This document shows, one piece after another, positions 47,224 through 56,526 of a DNA stretch of 64,000 bases. Within the stretch, counting starts at the first letter, position 1. Each line of letters starts with the position of its first letter. Made by a program: the position numbers and the translations under genes. The notes beneath the pieces are model-generated. The model saw only the letters and a list, made by a program, of their open reading frames with translations. It ran no database searches and had not been told where the DNA came from. Origin of the DNA: an uncultured Sphingobacteriaceae bacterium (GTDB taxonomy: Bacteria > Bacteroidota > Bacteroidia > Sphingobacteriales > Sphingobacteriaceae); contig CAMPKC010000002.1 of NCBI GenBank assembly GCA_946887045.1, positions 1 through 64,000 on the forward strand, given 5' to 3'.

Positions 47224-47240
47224 ATTGAAACAAAACTTAA
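47224..47240 (+). promoter_or_regulatory. Shared 17-base motif, copy B
   Basis: ATTGAAACAAAACTTAA, about 256 bp upstream of the second SusC start. The preceding TTAAAGCAATTGAAA (47216-47230) also resembles TTAAAGCAAATTGAAA upstream of the sugar porter operon at 37298-37313. Candidate HTCS operator. Confidence 0.35.
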
Positions 47241-47389
47241 ATCGGATTGCAAAAACGGTGGGTACTTTAGTCTTAACCAATAATTCCTAAATCAGATAAA
47301 GAACGTTCTAAAAGGCTCTCGCCATTAAGGCTTTCATTAAATATCTCGATGCGGTTGGGACATATTAATAAACCAATTAAACAATTAAC

Positions 47390-47482
47390 ATGAAAAAAGT
47401 AACCACCTCTTTGCGAAAAATCAACGGCTCCTATTATCAATGTCAGAGCACGGGCAAACATGCATTAGATTTATTAACCTAA
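47390..47482 (+). CDS. Possible 30-codon upstream ORF before SusC
   Basis: ATG at 47390 opens a 30-codon frame (MKKVTTSLRKINGSYYQCQS then TGKHALDLLT) that ends 13 nt before the SusC ATG. Its start MKK resembles the SusC start. It might be a leader peptide or a chance frame; there is no signal peptide. Support is limited to position and size. Confidence 0.2.
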   Translation: MKKVTTSLRKINGSYYQCQSTGKHALDLLT

Positions 47483-47495
47483 AATCTTCAGAAAA

Positions 47496-50400
47496 ATGAA
47501 AAAGTTTTTACTTATCACCCCATTAATACTCCTGGTGACATTTGCTTTTTCTCAGAATCGGCAGATTTCCGGGAAGGTAACAGAAAAGGCTTCAGGCTTA
47601 GCTGTAATAGGTGCATCGGTTATTGTAGAAGAATCCGGTAAAGGCACAACAACAGATGGTAGCGGTAGCTTCAAAATTGATGCGCAAACCGGACAAACAC
47701 TTAAAATTTCCTATCTGGGCATGGAAACAACTAAGGTGAAAGTCACCTCGGATAATTCTGTTACGGTAATACTAAACGAAGACAGAAATTTCTTGGAGGA
47801 AGTTGTTGTTACCGGATATCAGACTGAGAGAAAAAAAGATTTGATTGGAGCCGTATCTGTCCTGAAAATGGACGATGCCTTAAAAGAAACCAATACAAAC
47901 TTGCTAACTTCTGTTCAGGGTCGGGTTGCCGGAGTAAGTATTTCGACCGATGGCGCTCCAGGAACTAACACCACTATTAACATTCGCGGACTTGGCAGCC
48001 TTAAAAATAATGCCCCTCTTTATATAATTGATGGAATGCCCGCTAATGATATCAATGGCATTAGTCCAAATGATATCGCATCTATGCAAATTCTAAAAGA
48101 TGCATCCTCAGCGGCCATTTATGGAGCCAGAGCTGCTGGCGGGGTTGTGTTAATTACAACAAAGAAAGGTACAACACGTGATGTTAGCGTAACGTTTGAT
48201 GCTTTTACAGGCATTAAAACTCCGAGAAACCGCTTAGAAATGCTAAATGCTAAGGAGTATGGACAGGTACTATTTCAAACACTAAAAAATGACGGATTGC
48301 CTCTTAATGACGCAATTTATGGCAGTGGACCTGAACCTGTAATACCTCAGTTTTTAGACGATAACAACGTAATACCTTCAGCCGATGTGGATTACCAGAG
48401 GGAAACCTATCGTCCTGCCACCAATCAATCGTATAACTTAGGCATATCCAAAAATGTAGATAATTCGAACTTCTATTTTGGCATCAACTATAACAAGGAA
48501 GAAGGACTAGCGGTAAATACCAATTACGATCGCTTAAATGCCCGGCTAAACAGTTCTTTTGCTATTTCGGACAGAATCACTTTAGGGGAAAACTTTACCG
48601 TTTCGCGATTCGGGGGCACTAATAATCCCGGAGCTTTACCAGCGGCTTTATATCAAATGCCGATCATACCTATTAAAGATAATGCCGGTAACTGGGGCGG
48701 ACCGGTTAAAAATCTTGGAGACAGACTTAGTCCGATGGGTAATCTTGCCCGAAATAAAGACAATAGAAATAACTCTTTAAAAACTTTAGGGAACGTCTTT
48801 GCCAACGTCAAATTATTCAGAGGACTCTCATATAATCTGCTAATGGGGGTTGATGCCGTGAACTACAGGGCCTCGACATTTAACCCAACTTTTGTTGAAG
48901 GTCGTTTTTCGAATACCGAGGCAACCTTGAATGAAACTTCGTCTAATGCGCTCAATTTAAATGCCACTCATACTCTTAACTACCAGTTAAGCCACGAAAA
49001 GCATGATTTTAAAGCACTTGCCGGCTACGAATGGATCCATAACAAATTTGAAAATCATGGCGCAACAGCCCGCGGATTTTTCATTGAGACACCAGAATTC
49101 AGAGTGCTGAATGCAGCTAACACGATGTCGGCAATTAATGGCGGAGCTTCCGAGTTCGCGCTGATATCACAGTTTGCTAAACTGGATTATCAATACAACA
49201 GCAAGTATCTTTTATCAGCCACAATACGCAGAGATGGTTCTTCCCGTTTCGGACCTGAAAACAAATATGGTATTTTCCCCGCGGCAGCATTTGGCTGGAG
49301 ATTGAGTGAAGAAAACTTCTTTAAAAACAGCAGTGTTGCTTCTAAAATATCCGATTTGAAATTCCGTCTTTCATGGGGTATGAACGGGAACCAGCAAAGT
49401 ATTGACGACTACTCATACACAACGTCTTACGAGAGACAAGTTGACTTTTCCAATTATGATATAACCGGCTCTAATAGTTCGGCAAATACAGGTTACCTTA
49501 CTACCCGAATCGGAAATCCTAACATTAAATGGGAAACAGCAGTTCAAACGAACATCGGGATGGACCTGGGGTTATTCAACAATAATCTGTACTTAACCGC
49601 CGATTACTTCATAAAAAACAGCAAGGATTTATTAATAAACCCTGTATTAGCGGCTGTAGAAGGCGAAGGTAATGCTCCGTATATCAATGCCGGCGATGTT
49701 AGAAATACTGGTTTCGAATTTCTGTTAAGCTACCGCAATAACACTTCAGGGAAATTTAAATACAATGTCGATTTAACCTTCAGTGCCATCAAAAACAGAG
49801 TTGTAAGTTTAGGTGAGGATGGAAATGCAGTGTATAATGGCAGCAAATCCAGGATTATCTCGGGCCAACCAATCGGAGAATTTTATGGATACGTGGCCGA
49901 CGGTCTTTTCAGAACACAACAGGAAGTTGATAATCACGCTGTTCAGGCAGGTAAAGGTTTAGGAAGAATCCGGTTTAAAGATGTAAACAACGATGGTCAG
50001 ATTACTCCGGACGACAGAACCAATATTGGAAGTCCCTTGCCGAAATTTATTACCGGACTAAACTTCAACAGTTCATATGCAAACTTCGATGTGTCATTAT
50101 TCCTTGATGCGCAGGTTGGAAATAAGATCTGGGACGACAATACTTTTAATTACAAGTTCCCATTGTTTATTGCTAACCATGGAAAAGTTCTGCTGGATGC
50201 ATGGTCTCCTTCCAATCCGGATTCGGACATCCCGGCTTTAACAACGAAGAATGAAAATAACGAACAAAGAAATTCAACATTTTTCCTTGGCGATGGCTCT
50301 TATTTAAGAATGAAATCGATAGCAATCGGCTATACTATTCCGAAAGCAATCAGTAATAAAGTAAACATATCTAAGGCGAGAATTTTTGTTCAGGGACAAA

Positions 50401-50537
50401 ATCTGTTGAACTTCACCAAGTTCGATGGACTTGACTATGAAGTTGTTAACAATGGCACATTAGATTATGGAGTTTTGGGAGAAGCTGCATATCCACATGC
50501 GAAGTCGATCTCGCTGGGTCTTAACATTGGATTTTAA
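47496..50537 (+). CDS. susC: SusC/RagA TonB-linked transporter, second copy
   Basis: The 1013-residue transporter has a signal peptide (FAFSQN), a carboxypeptidase-regulatory-like domain (GKVTEKASGLAVIGASV) and a plug beginning VVVTGYQTERKKDLIGAV, with IRGLGSLKNNAPLYIIDGMP and a barrel ending in GLNIGF. It is clearly paralogous to the SusC at 31746-34868, both carrying the VTGYQ-ERKKDL-GAV plug start. It heads the rightward SusC-SusD-GH32 unit directly downstream of the HTCS gene, so it is probably fructose/HTCS-regulated and may import a different fructan size or linkage. Confidence 0.96.
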   Translation: MKKFLLITPLILLVTFAFSQNRQISGKVTEKASGLAVIGASVIVEESGKGTTTDGSGSFKIDAQTGQTLKISYLGMETTKVKVTSDNSVTVILNEDRNFLEEVVVTGYQTERKKDLIGAVSVLKMDDALKETNTNLLTSVQGRVAGVSISTDGAPGTNTTINIRGLGSLKNNAPLYIIDGMPANDINGISPNDIASMQILKDASSAAIYGARAAGGVVLITTKKGTTRDVSVTFDAFTGIKTPRNRLEMLNAKEYGQVLFQTLKNDGLPLNDAIYGSGPEPVIPQFLDDNNVIPSADVDYQRETYRPATNQSYNLGISKNVDNSNFYFGINYNKEEGLAVNTNYDRLNARLNSSFAISDRITLGENFTVSRFGGTNNPGALPAALYQMPIIPIKDNAGNWGGPVKNLGDRLSPMGNLARNKDNRNNSLKTLGNVFANVKLFRGLSYNLLMGVDAVNYRASTFNPTFVEGRFSNTEATLNETSSNALNLNATHTLNYQLSHEKHDFKALAGYEWIHNKFENHGATARGFFIETPEFRVLNAANTMSAINGGASEFALISQFAKLDYQYNSKYLLSATIRRDGSSRFGPENKYGIFPAAAFGWRLSEENFFKNSSVASKISDLKFRLSWGMNGNQQSIDDYSYTTSYERQVDFSNYDITGSNSSANTGYLTTRIGNPNIKWETAVQTNIGMDLGLFNNNLYLTADYFIKNSKDLLINPVLAAVEGEGNAPYINAGDVRNTGFEFLLSYRNNTSGKFKYNVDLTFSAIKNRVVSLGEDGNAVYNGSKSRIISGQPIGEFYGYVADGLFRTQQEVDNHAVQAGKGLGRIRFKDVNNDGQITPDDRTNIGSPLPKFITGLNFNSSYANFDVSLFLDAQVGNKIWDDNTFNYKFPLFIANHGKVLLDAWSPSNPDSDIPALTTKNENNEQRNSTFFLGDGSYLRMKSIAIGYTIPKAISNKVNISKARIFVQGQNLLNFTKFDGLDYEVVNNGTLDYGVLGEAAYPHAKSISLGLNIGF

Positions 50538-50569
50538 TAAAAAGCTGATTAATATTTAATTCAAAATAT

Positions 50570-52264
50570 ATGAAAAATTTAAAATTTTTGATTGCAGGAG
50601 TAGTCTTGATACTTTCTTCATGCACCAAAGATTTGGATCAGGCGCCGAAAGGAGCATTAAGAGAAGAATCTTTAAATACCCCAAAGGCCGCTGAAGGACT
50701 TGTGATTGCGGCCTACGCAATGATGGACAACGTGTACCAGTCAAATGATTTTGCTCCGATATCGGCGATCTTTAACCCTGCATCTAACTGGAGCTATAGT
50801 GATGTCCGTTCGGGTGATGCGTACAAAGGCGGAGGCGGAACAGGAGATATCGCTGAACTGGGAAATATGGAAATAGGTAATGTATTTTCGGACAACTTTC
50901 TTATTTATCGTAAATGGAGAGCGCTGTACATTGGTGTTTCCAGATGTAATAAAGCCTTAAAATCGCTCAATTCACTATCAGACACAGAGTTCCCCTTAAA
51001 ATCACGCAGAATTGCGGAAGTAAAGGTTTTGAGAGCACATTATTATTTCGACCTGAAAAAGAACTTCAGAACCTTCCCTTTTATTGACGAAACTATACCA
51101 GCCGGAGAAGAAGGTAAAGTGCCTAATAATTTAACAGAACAACAGTTATGGGATAAAATCACCGACGATATAAAGGCCGGTCTTGAAATTCCTTATGAGG
51201 GTCAGGAAAAAGGTAGAGTGAACAAATTCGTGGCCCATTCTTACCTGACTAAAGTTTACATGTTTCAGGGTAAATATTCAGAAGCCCTGGCTAGTGCCAA
51301 TGAAGTAATTAACTCAGGCAAATATAATCTTCTATCAAATTTGGAGTCGCTTTATTCAGATCCAACTGTTGAACATAACGGAGAAAATATTTTCTCGATT
51401 GAAACTTCGGTAAATGATGGTGGTACAAACAATGGAAATATCGACTGGGGAGATTTGTTAACATCTCCAAGTGGTCCTGCGTATGGTGGTGGAGATGGCT
51501 TTCATCGCCCATCTCAAAACCTGGTTAATGCATTCAAAGTGGATGCTATTACCGGACTGCCATTATTGGATACTTATAACAATTCTGATCTGGCGCCAAC
51601 CGATGTGACCACAGCTATCGATCCCCGTCTCGATCACGCCATCGGCCGTCCGGGCATTACATGGAAAGATTTTAAAGGTGAAGTTTACAGTTTGAGCTGG
51701 GCTCGTGAACCGAATACCTACGGCCCTTATTCAAAGAAGAAGAATTTAATTTCTCCGAATTCTACTTTACGTGCTGCCGGCGGATTTCCATGGGCAAGAG
51801 GCGCACTAAACTTTCCTTTTATAAAATATTCGGATGTTTTGCTGTGGAAAGCTGAAGCTTTAATCGAATTAAATCAAAATTTGGATGTTGCTCGTGGGCT
51901 TATCAATGAAGTTCGTTTGAGAGCAAAAAACTCTCCGGTGGTTAAGAAACTGGATGGCATTACGCCGGCTGCAAATTACGTTATCGGCACTTATTCGGCG
52001 ATTGGCTGGACACAGGACTATGCCCGAAAAGCGGTACGTTTTGAAAGACGTCTTGAATTATGTCTTGAGGGACATCGCTTTTACGATTTAGTGCGCTGGA
52101 ATACTGCGGCTGAGTTTTTGAATAGCTACTATCAAACAGAAGGAACTAAACGTCCTTACCTGGCTGCCGGTAAATTTATAGCTCCGAAACATAACTATTT
52201 ACCGATACCACAAATAGAGTTTGACTTAAGCAGAGGCGTGTTAAAACAGGATCCTAACTACTAG
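50570..52264 (+). CDS. susD: SusD/RagB lipoprotein, second copy
   Basis: The 564-residue lipoprotein (lipobox LSSCTK, Cys18) opens DLDQAPKGALREES, has the SusD helical repeats (KVLRAHYYFDLKKNFR, KYSDVLLWKAEALIELNQ, RKAVRFERRLELCLEG, HRFYDLVRWN) and the LPIPQIEF end. It lies 32 nt after SusC. Unlike the leftward operon, no glycan-binding lipoprotein follows; a hairpin and then a LamG-GH32 gene come next. Confidence 0.96.
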   Translation: MKNLKFLIAGVVLILSSCTKDLDQAPKGALREESLNTPKAAEGLVIAAYAMMDNVYQSNDFAPISAIFNPASNWSYSDVRSGDAYKGGGGTGDIAELGNMEIGNVFSDNFLIYRKWRALYIGVSRCNKALKSLNSLSDTEFPLKSRRIAEVKVLRAHYYFDLKKNFRTFPFIDETIPAGEEGKVPNNLTEQQLWDKITDDIKAGLEIPYEGQEKGRVNKFVAHSYLTKVYMFQGKYSEALASANEVINSGKYNLLSNLESLYSDPTVEHNGENIFSIETSVNDGGTNNGNIDWGDLLTSPSGPAYGGGDGFHRPSQNLVNAFKVDAITGLPLLDTYNNSDLAPTDVTTAIDPRLDHAIGRPGITWKDFKGEVYSLSWAREPNTYGPYSKKKNLISPNSTLRAAGGFPWARGALNFPFIKYSDVLLWKAEALIELNQNLDVARGLINEVRLRAKNSPVVKKLDGITPAANYVIGTYSAIGWTQDYARKAVRFERRLELCLEGHRFYDLVRWNTAAEFLNSYYQTEGTKRPYLAAGKFIAPKHNYLPIPQIEFDLSRGVLKQDPNY

Positions 52265-52298
52265 ATAAAATAAAAGGATAAAATTTTGTGATGATTGC

Positions 52299-52354
52299 AG
52301 GGGTAGTATAATGATAATGCATTGTTTTCTTTGCACCATTAACTACCCCTTTTT
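52299..52354 (+). terminator. Hairpin/partial terminator between SusD and GH32
   Basis: AGGGGTAGT (52299-52307) pairs with ACTACCCCT (52342-52350), with an inner TAATG/CATTA extension and a one-base bulge, followed by TTTTT at 52350-52354. It lies 34 nt after the SusD stop and 40 nt before the GH32 start, so it could end or attenuate transcription into the enzyme gene. Confidence 0.7.
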
Positions 52355-52393
52355 AACCTACTAACATTCAATCTAACCGATAACAAGCCTTTC

Positions 52394-54580
52394 ATGACTA
52401 CTATCAAAGCCAACATCATCAGATTACTCATATTTTCTTTGTTGATTCTATGCACAAATGTGATGACCGCACAATACAGGTGGACATTTGACAACAAGGG
52501 CAATCCATTAAAAGATACGCTGAGTAATTTAAAACTAGACTTTACCAGTAATTGGAAAGAGCCTGAACTGGTATCAGGAATAAAAGGCACCGGCTTAAGA
52601 ACAGATGGCTATTCAACATGGCTTAAAGGAAATTTTCCATCAAGCCTTAAAAAGCCTTTGACAATAACAGGATGGTTTGCTCTTGAAACACATTCGAATG
52701 ACACCTCGGGATTCTTTTTTATATCCCACAATCCTGACAACTGGATATCTGCATGTGTAGATAAATTTGGTAAGCCCTTGTTAGGAATAAACAAAAATGG
52801 CTCTTTAAAGTACTACAGTGCGAATATTTCTTTACCAAAGTATCAGTGGATTAATATAGGCCTAAGTGTAGAGAAAAACGTTGCGGCATTTATTTTTGAC
52901 GGCAAAAAAATTCTAACTGTCAGGTTGCAAAGAAAGGATTTTCCTTCAGGATTTAAACAATTCACAATTGGGAAAGACGGAAGAGATAAACAAATCCTGA
53001 TATTTCCAACAACCGCATTAAACGGAATCATAGATGAAATAACAATAAGTACAAAACCATATACAGCTCATCTTGCAAAATTTTCTATAAAAAAACCGGC
53101 AACTCCGAAACCTGATCTCAGCGTTCCGGAAAGCCGGTTTATCAATGATTTTAGCAGACCGAAATACCATATCATTCCGGCGGCAAACTGGACCAACGAG
53201 ACTCATGGTTTAATATATCATAAAGGACGCTATCATATTTTCAATCAAAAAAATGGCGCCAACCTTCTTTTAAACACCATCAACTGGGGCCATTTTAGCA
53301 GTCCTGATTTAGTTAGCTGGACAGAACATAGACCGGTCCTCGGTCCCGAGCCCGGATTTGATGAACGTGGAATTTGGTCAGGTCATGCCGTAATTTCGGA
53401 TGGAAAACCTGTGATTGTGTACACAGGCGGGGGACAGAGAATGAATGGTATGGGACTCGCCTTTCCTAAAGATAGCAATTTACTTTCATGGGAAAAATAT
53501 AGTGGCAATCCTGTTATAAACGGACCACCACAGCAATACCAAAGAACAGATTTACGAGATCCTTACCTGTGGAAAGAGAATGGCACCTGGTACATGATAA
53601 TCGGGTATGGCGTTGTGGAAAGCGGAGTGGAAAAAGGATCGCTATTATTATATAAATCCAAAGATCTTGCAAAATGGGATTTCGTTCATCTGTTGTTTAC
53701 AGGCGACCCGGCATACGATCAGTCCGGAGTATTCTGGGAAATGCCCGTCTTCTGGAAAATGAATGGGAAATATGTCCTTTTAGTAAACAAAGTGCCTTAC
53801 AAAGGCGAGCCGGCAGTTGCATTATACTGGACAGGGAACTTTATTAATGAGAAGTTTGTTCCCGATCAAAAAGTACCGAAGCGATTAGAGGTTGTCAATC
53901 GTCTATTATCCCCTTCACTTACTTTAGACGCCGAGGGAAACACAACGGCCATTGCCATTATTCCTGATGAAATCGAAGCCGAAGCAGCTTACAAGCAAGG
54001 TTGGAGCCATCTATACAGTATGCCACGAATTTGGTCACTGAAAAATGATTCTATTTATCAAAAACCACACCCTGCTTTAGAAAAGCTTCGCGAAAACCCA
54101 GCTGCCTTTAATAATCAAATTATATCTCCCGGAAAAAACCTGTCGTTGAGCCGAAACAAACACCAGGTCGAAATTAAGGCAGAAATAAATCCTGGAAACA
54201 GTGAAAAATTTGGATTTATTGTAGGCAAAAATAAAGACGGTAGTGAACTGACTCGCATCTATTATGATTTTAAAAAGCAGGAAATGATTGTAGATGATAC
54301 ACGCTCAAGCAAAAGGGCGCACATTCCTTTAAATGTCCGCTCGGGAAAATTTAATATAGATCCTAAACAGAAGTTAGAAATGCATGTATTTGTTGATGGC
54401 TCGGTTGTAGAAGTTTTTATTAACAATAAAGACGCTTTCACCACCCGAATATTCCCTTTAAATAAGGAAAGCACGGAAGTTGAACTTTTTACCGAAGGTG
54501 GTAATATTCAATTGATCAAGGCATCCGTTTGGAATCTTAAATCAAGCAACAACACCGCAAGTTTCAGAGAAAAGTATTAA
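52394..54580 (+). CDS. LamG-GH32 fructan hydrolase
   Basis: The 728-residue exported enzyme has a signal peptide (cleavage near MTAQ), an N-terminal LamG-like sandwich (about 28-225) and a GH32 domain. Motifs are WTNETHG (Glu269 in the nucleophile position), TDLRDP (Asp389) and WEMP (Glu449). The LamG-GH32 part matches the front half of the T9SS enzyme but lacks Ig repeats and a sorting domain, and has no lipobox, so it is probably periplasmic. The two may be a secreted/periplasmic pair. A terminator follows. Confidence 0.9.
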   Translation: MTTIKANIIRLLIFSLLILCTNVMTAQYRWTFDNKGNPLKDTLSNLKLDFTSNWKEPELVSGIKGTGLRTDGYSTWLKGNFPSSLKKPLTITGWFALETHSNDTSGFFFISHNPDNWISACVDKFGKPLLGINKNGSLKYYSANISLPKYQWINIGLSVEKNVAAFIFDGKKILTVRLQRKDFPSGFKQFTIGKDGRDKQILIFPTTALNGIIDEITISTKPYTAHLAKFSIKKPATPKPDLSVPESRFINDFSRPKYHIIPAANWTNETHGLIYHKGRYHIFNQKNGANLLLNTINWGHFSSPDLVSWTEHRPVLGPEPGFDERGIWSGHAVISDGKPVIVYTGGGQRMNGMGLAFPKDSNLLSWEKYSGNPVINGPPQQYQRTDLRDPYLWKENGTWYMIIGYGVVESGVEKGSLLLYKSKDLAKWDFVHLLFTGDPAYDQSGVFWEMPVFWKMNGKYVLLVNKVPYKGEPAVALYWTGNFINEKFVPDQKVPKRLEVVNRLLSPSLTLDAEGNTTAIAIIPDEIEAEAAYKQGWSHLYSMPRIWSLKNDSIYQKPHPALEKLRENPAAFNNQIISPGKNLSLSRNKHQVEIKAEINPGNSEKFGFIVGKNKDGSELTRIYYDFKKQEMIVDDTRSSKRAHIPLNVRSGKFNIDPKQKLEMHVFVDGSVVEVFINNKDAFTTRIFPLNKESTEVELFTEGGNIQLIKASVWNLKSSNNTASFREKY

Positions 54581-54649
54581 TAAAGCTCCGTCAGCGCTGT
54601 GCACACACGGGAACTCTCCAATGAATACGTATTAATAATTGGTTCGTTT

Positions 54650-54680
54650 GTATCCCCAATTCCTCTATGGGGGTACTTTT
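54650..54680 (+). terminator. Terminator after the LamG-GH32 gene
   Basis: GTATCCCC (54650-54657) pairs with GGGGGTAC (54669-54676; one G-U pair), loop of 11 nt, followed by TTTTAT. It lies 70 nt after the stop. Confidence 0.7.
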
Positions 54681-54697
54681 ATATCCGGTTTCAAAGC

Positions 54698-54734
54698 AAA
54701 AAAAGGATGTACCATCAAAAATGATACATCCTTT
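54698..54734 (-). terminator. Terminator of the GH39 gene
   Basis: AAAGGATGTA (54702-54711) and TACATCCTTT (54725-54734) form a 10-bp stem with a 13-nt loop. Read leftward it is followed by a U-tract from the A-run at 54698-54704, directly after the GH39 stop codon. Confidence 0.85.
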
Positions 54735-54742
54735 CCGCTTCG

Positions 54743-56434
54743 CTATTTAAATGACATATACAGCAAAGAAACTCCCTGCCTTGGCAATACCATATTTACA
54801 TCCACCGCTCCATTCTTAACTTTCAGTTCGGCAGGTTTTCCAAGCATAGCTAATTGTCCGGCTTTTTCAAGCGTTGCTATTTGTTCTGTGCTAGGATTTT
54901 GAGGCGAACCCATTTTCTTCCAAACTTCATACGAGTTGCTATGCTCATTATCAATACGATAATGTGTAAGCTTTATTGATTTTGAAGGCAAGCCTTTAAG
55001 CTGAACGTTAACGTTTTCCGGAACACCCTGCTCATCAGCATCATGATAGTTCCACACCATAACAGCAGCGGACTTTTTATCTTTAGATGCCAGGGCACCG
55101 ATATCTGTCTTGGCACCCCTAATACTCGAATCTAAAATGGTTTTAAGCGGATACATTCTGTCAGTCTCAACTTTAACCAGATCTCCACCCATCTTTCCAA
55201 ACATTCTGAAAACGTTCAATACAGGTTTATCAACTCCATTAGTTGCCAAATCTCTAAAACCATAGAACCAGGGTTGATTTTCAAATTCGAATGCCCAGGT
55301 AACAGCGCCTATCAAATTTGATTTATGCTGTCTGGCAAGCTCGTATTTTCTGGCAAATGATGCGGCCGTATAACTTGAATACATAGTGCCGTTTCGATAC
55401 GCATTTTGAGGATCCGTTGCCATTCCACAGGCCGCACACCCTTCGGGGTCCGATTCGCCGATTACTATCGGAATATCCTTCAGTTGGGGGTAGGCCGCTA
55501 TAACTTTCAGGTTTTGATCAATATCCCGCAGTTGATTGCGGATACCCATAACTACCCGGCCATCCTGCAATTTTGGAGAACCCTTGGCGTGAAATAGAAT
55601 AATGTCTAAAGGCGATCCGGTTTTACCGGTTACGTAATTGGTACCGAACAAACAATGTTTAAGAAAAGCATCCTGGAACTTCATCCCCCCGCCGGTTATG
55701 TCGGTTCCACCGATTTTTGCTGTTGGCAAAGCCCTTTTTACAGCATCAGCAGAATAGTCATACAGCTTAAAGAATTCTTCCTGAGTACCTCTCCAATAAG
55801 CCGAGTTTGGCTCATTCCAAACTTCCCAGTACCAGCTTTCAACTTCTTTTTTCCCATAACGGTCAATACTATGCTTTACCCATTGGTAAACCAGTTCTGC
55901 CCATTTATTGTAATCTTTTGGCGGATAGGCCCAGCCGGTGAAAATATCGCTGTATTTATCGCCGGGTTTCCAGTTATGCTTATAAGGTTGAGGCTTGCTT
56001 GATAGCGCCTCGGGCATAAACCCAATTTGCGCAAGAGGTTTCATCCCTCTTTTTATATAGGTATCAAATATACTGTCAATAATAGCCCAGTTGTAAATTG
56101 GATTTCCATTAGCATCTTCAGTGTATGCGTTGGTAGAACCCCATTTTAAAGCAGCAACACCATCACCGGTGACTAACAGACTATGTGCCCTGACAAATAC
56201 AGGCACCGGACTTGCCGCTGCGATTTCAGTAAGAAGCTTTTTGCCATCCTTCATGTAGGTATAATTCGGCTCGTCGTATCCGAACCATGTCCATAATGGT
56301 TTCATTGGCTCTACTGATGCTGAAAAGTTAACAGCAATATTAACCGGCTGATTTTTACCCGTTTGAGCGTATAGGAAGCTGTTTATCAGGCCAAGTACCA
56401 GGATGGAAAGTTTAATGTAGGTTCTAAATAACAT
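54743..56434 (-). CDS. GH39-like glycoside hydrolase (beta-xylosidase family)
   Basis: The 563-residue exported enzyme has a signal peptide (LYAQ) and a GH39/clan A TIM barrel. The acid/base motif WYWEVWNEPN holds Glu208 and the nucleophile motif is probably IVIGESDPEGC (Glu327). A C-terminal beta-sandwich (NVQLKGLPSKSIKLTHYRID) ends it. Family members cleave beta-xylosides or related glycans. It is not obviously a fructanase, so it may serve another plant glycan. It lies 92 nt downstream of the XRE-cupin gene on the same strand. Confidence 0.75.
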   Translation of the reverse strand: MLFRTYIKLSILVLGLINSFLYAQTGKNQPVNIAVNFSASVEPMKPLWTWFGYDEPNYTYMKDGKKLLTEIAAASPVPVFVRAHSLLVTGDGVAALKWGSTNAYTEDANGNPIYNWAIIDSIFDTYIKRGMKPLAQIGFMPEALSSKPQPYKHNWKPGDKYSDIFTGWAYPPKDYNKWAELVYQWVKHSIDRYGKKEVESWYWEVWNEPNSAYWRGTQEEFFKLYDYSADAVKRALPTAKIGGTDITGGGMKFQDAFLKHCLFGTNYVTGKTGSPLDIILFHAKGSPKLQDGRVVMGIRNQLRDIDQNLKVIAAYPQLKDIPIVIGESDPEGCAACGMATDPQNAYRNGTMYSSYTAASFARKYELARQHKSNLIGAVTWAFEFENQPWFYGFRDLATNGVDKPVLNVFRMFGKMGGDLVKVETDRMYPLKTILDSSIRGAKTDIGALASKDKKSAAVMVWNYHDADEQGVPENVNVQLKGLPSKSIKLTHYRIDNEHSNSYEVWKKMGSPQNPSTEQIATLEKAGQLAMLGKPAELKVKNGAVDVNMVLPRQGVSLLYMSFK

Positions 56435-56526
56435 AGATTTTGAGGTGTGAGGTTTATAATTATTTTTTCCGGACTCTTCGAATCCCTTCGTTTTATTTTT
56501 TGCTAATTTCCAGCGAGCTTCATCGG

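Larger units (their letters stand above)
46772..47495. promoter_or_regulatory. Long upstream region of the second SusCD unit
   Basis: This 724-bp AT-rich non-coding region lies between the HTCS gene and the second SusC gene. It holds the shared motif copy B at 47224-47240 and a possible 30-codon upstream ORF at 47390-47482. A minus-strand open frame within it looks like chance. No clear promoter consensus was identified. Confidence 0.45.

Noticed and set aside
47273..47461. 62-codon minus-strand frame in the SusC copy 2 leader
   Set aside because: No domain or signal features; AT-rich leader of a PUL operon.
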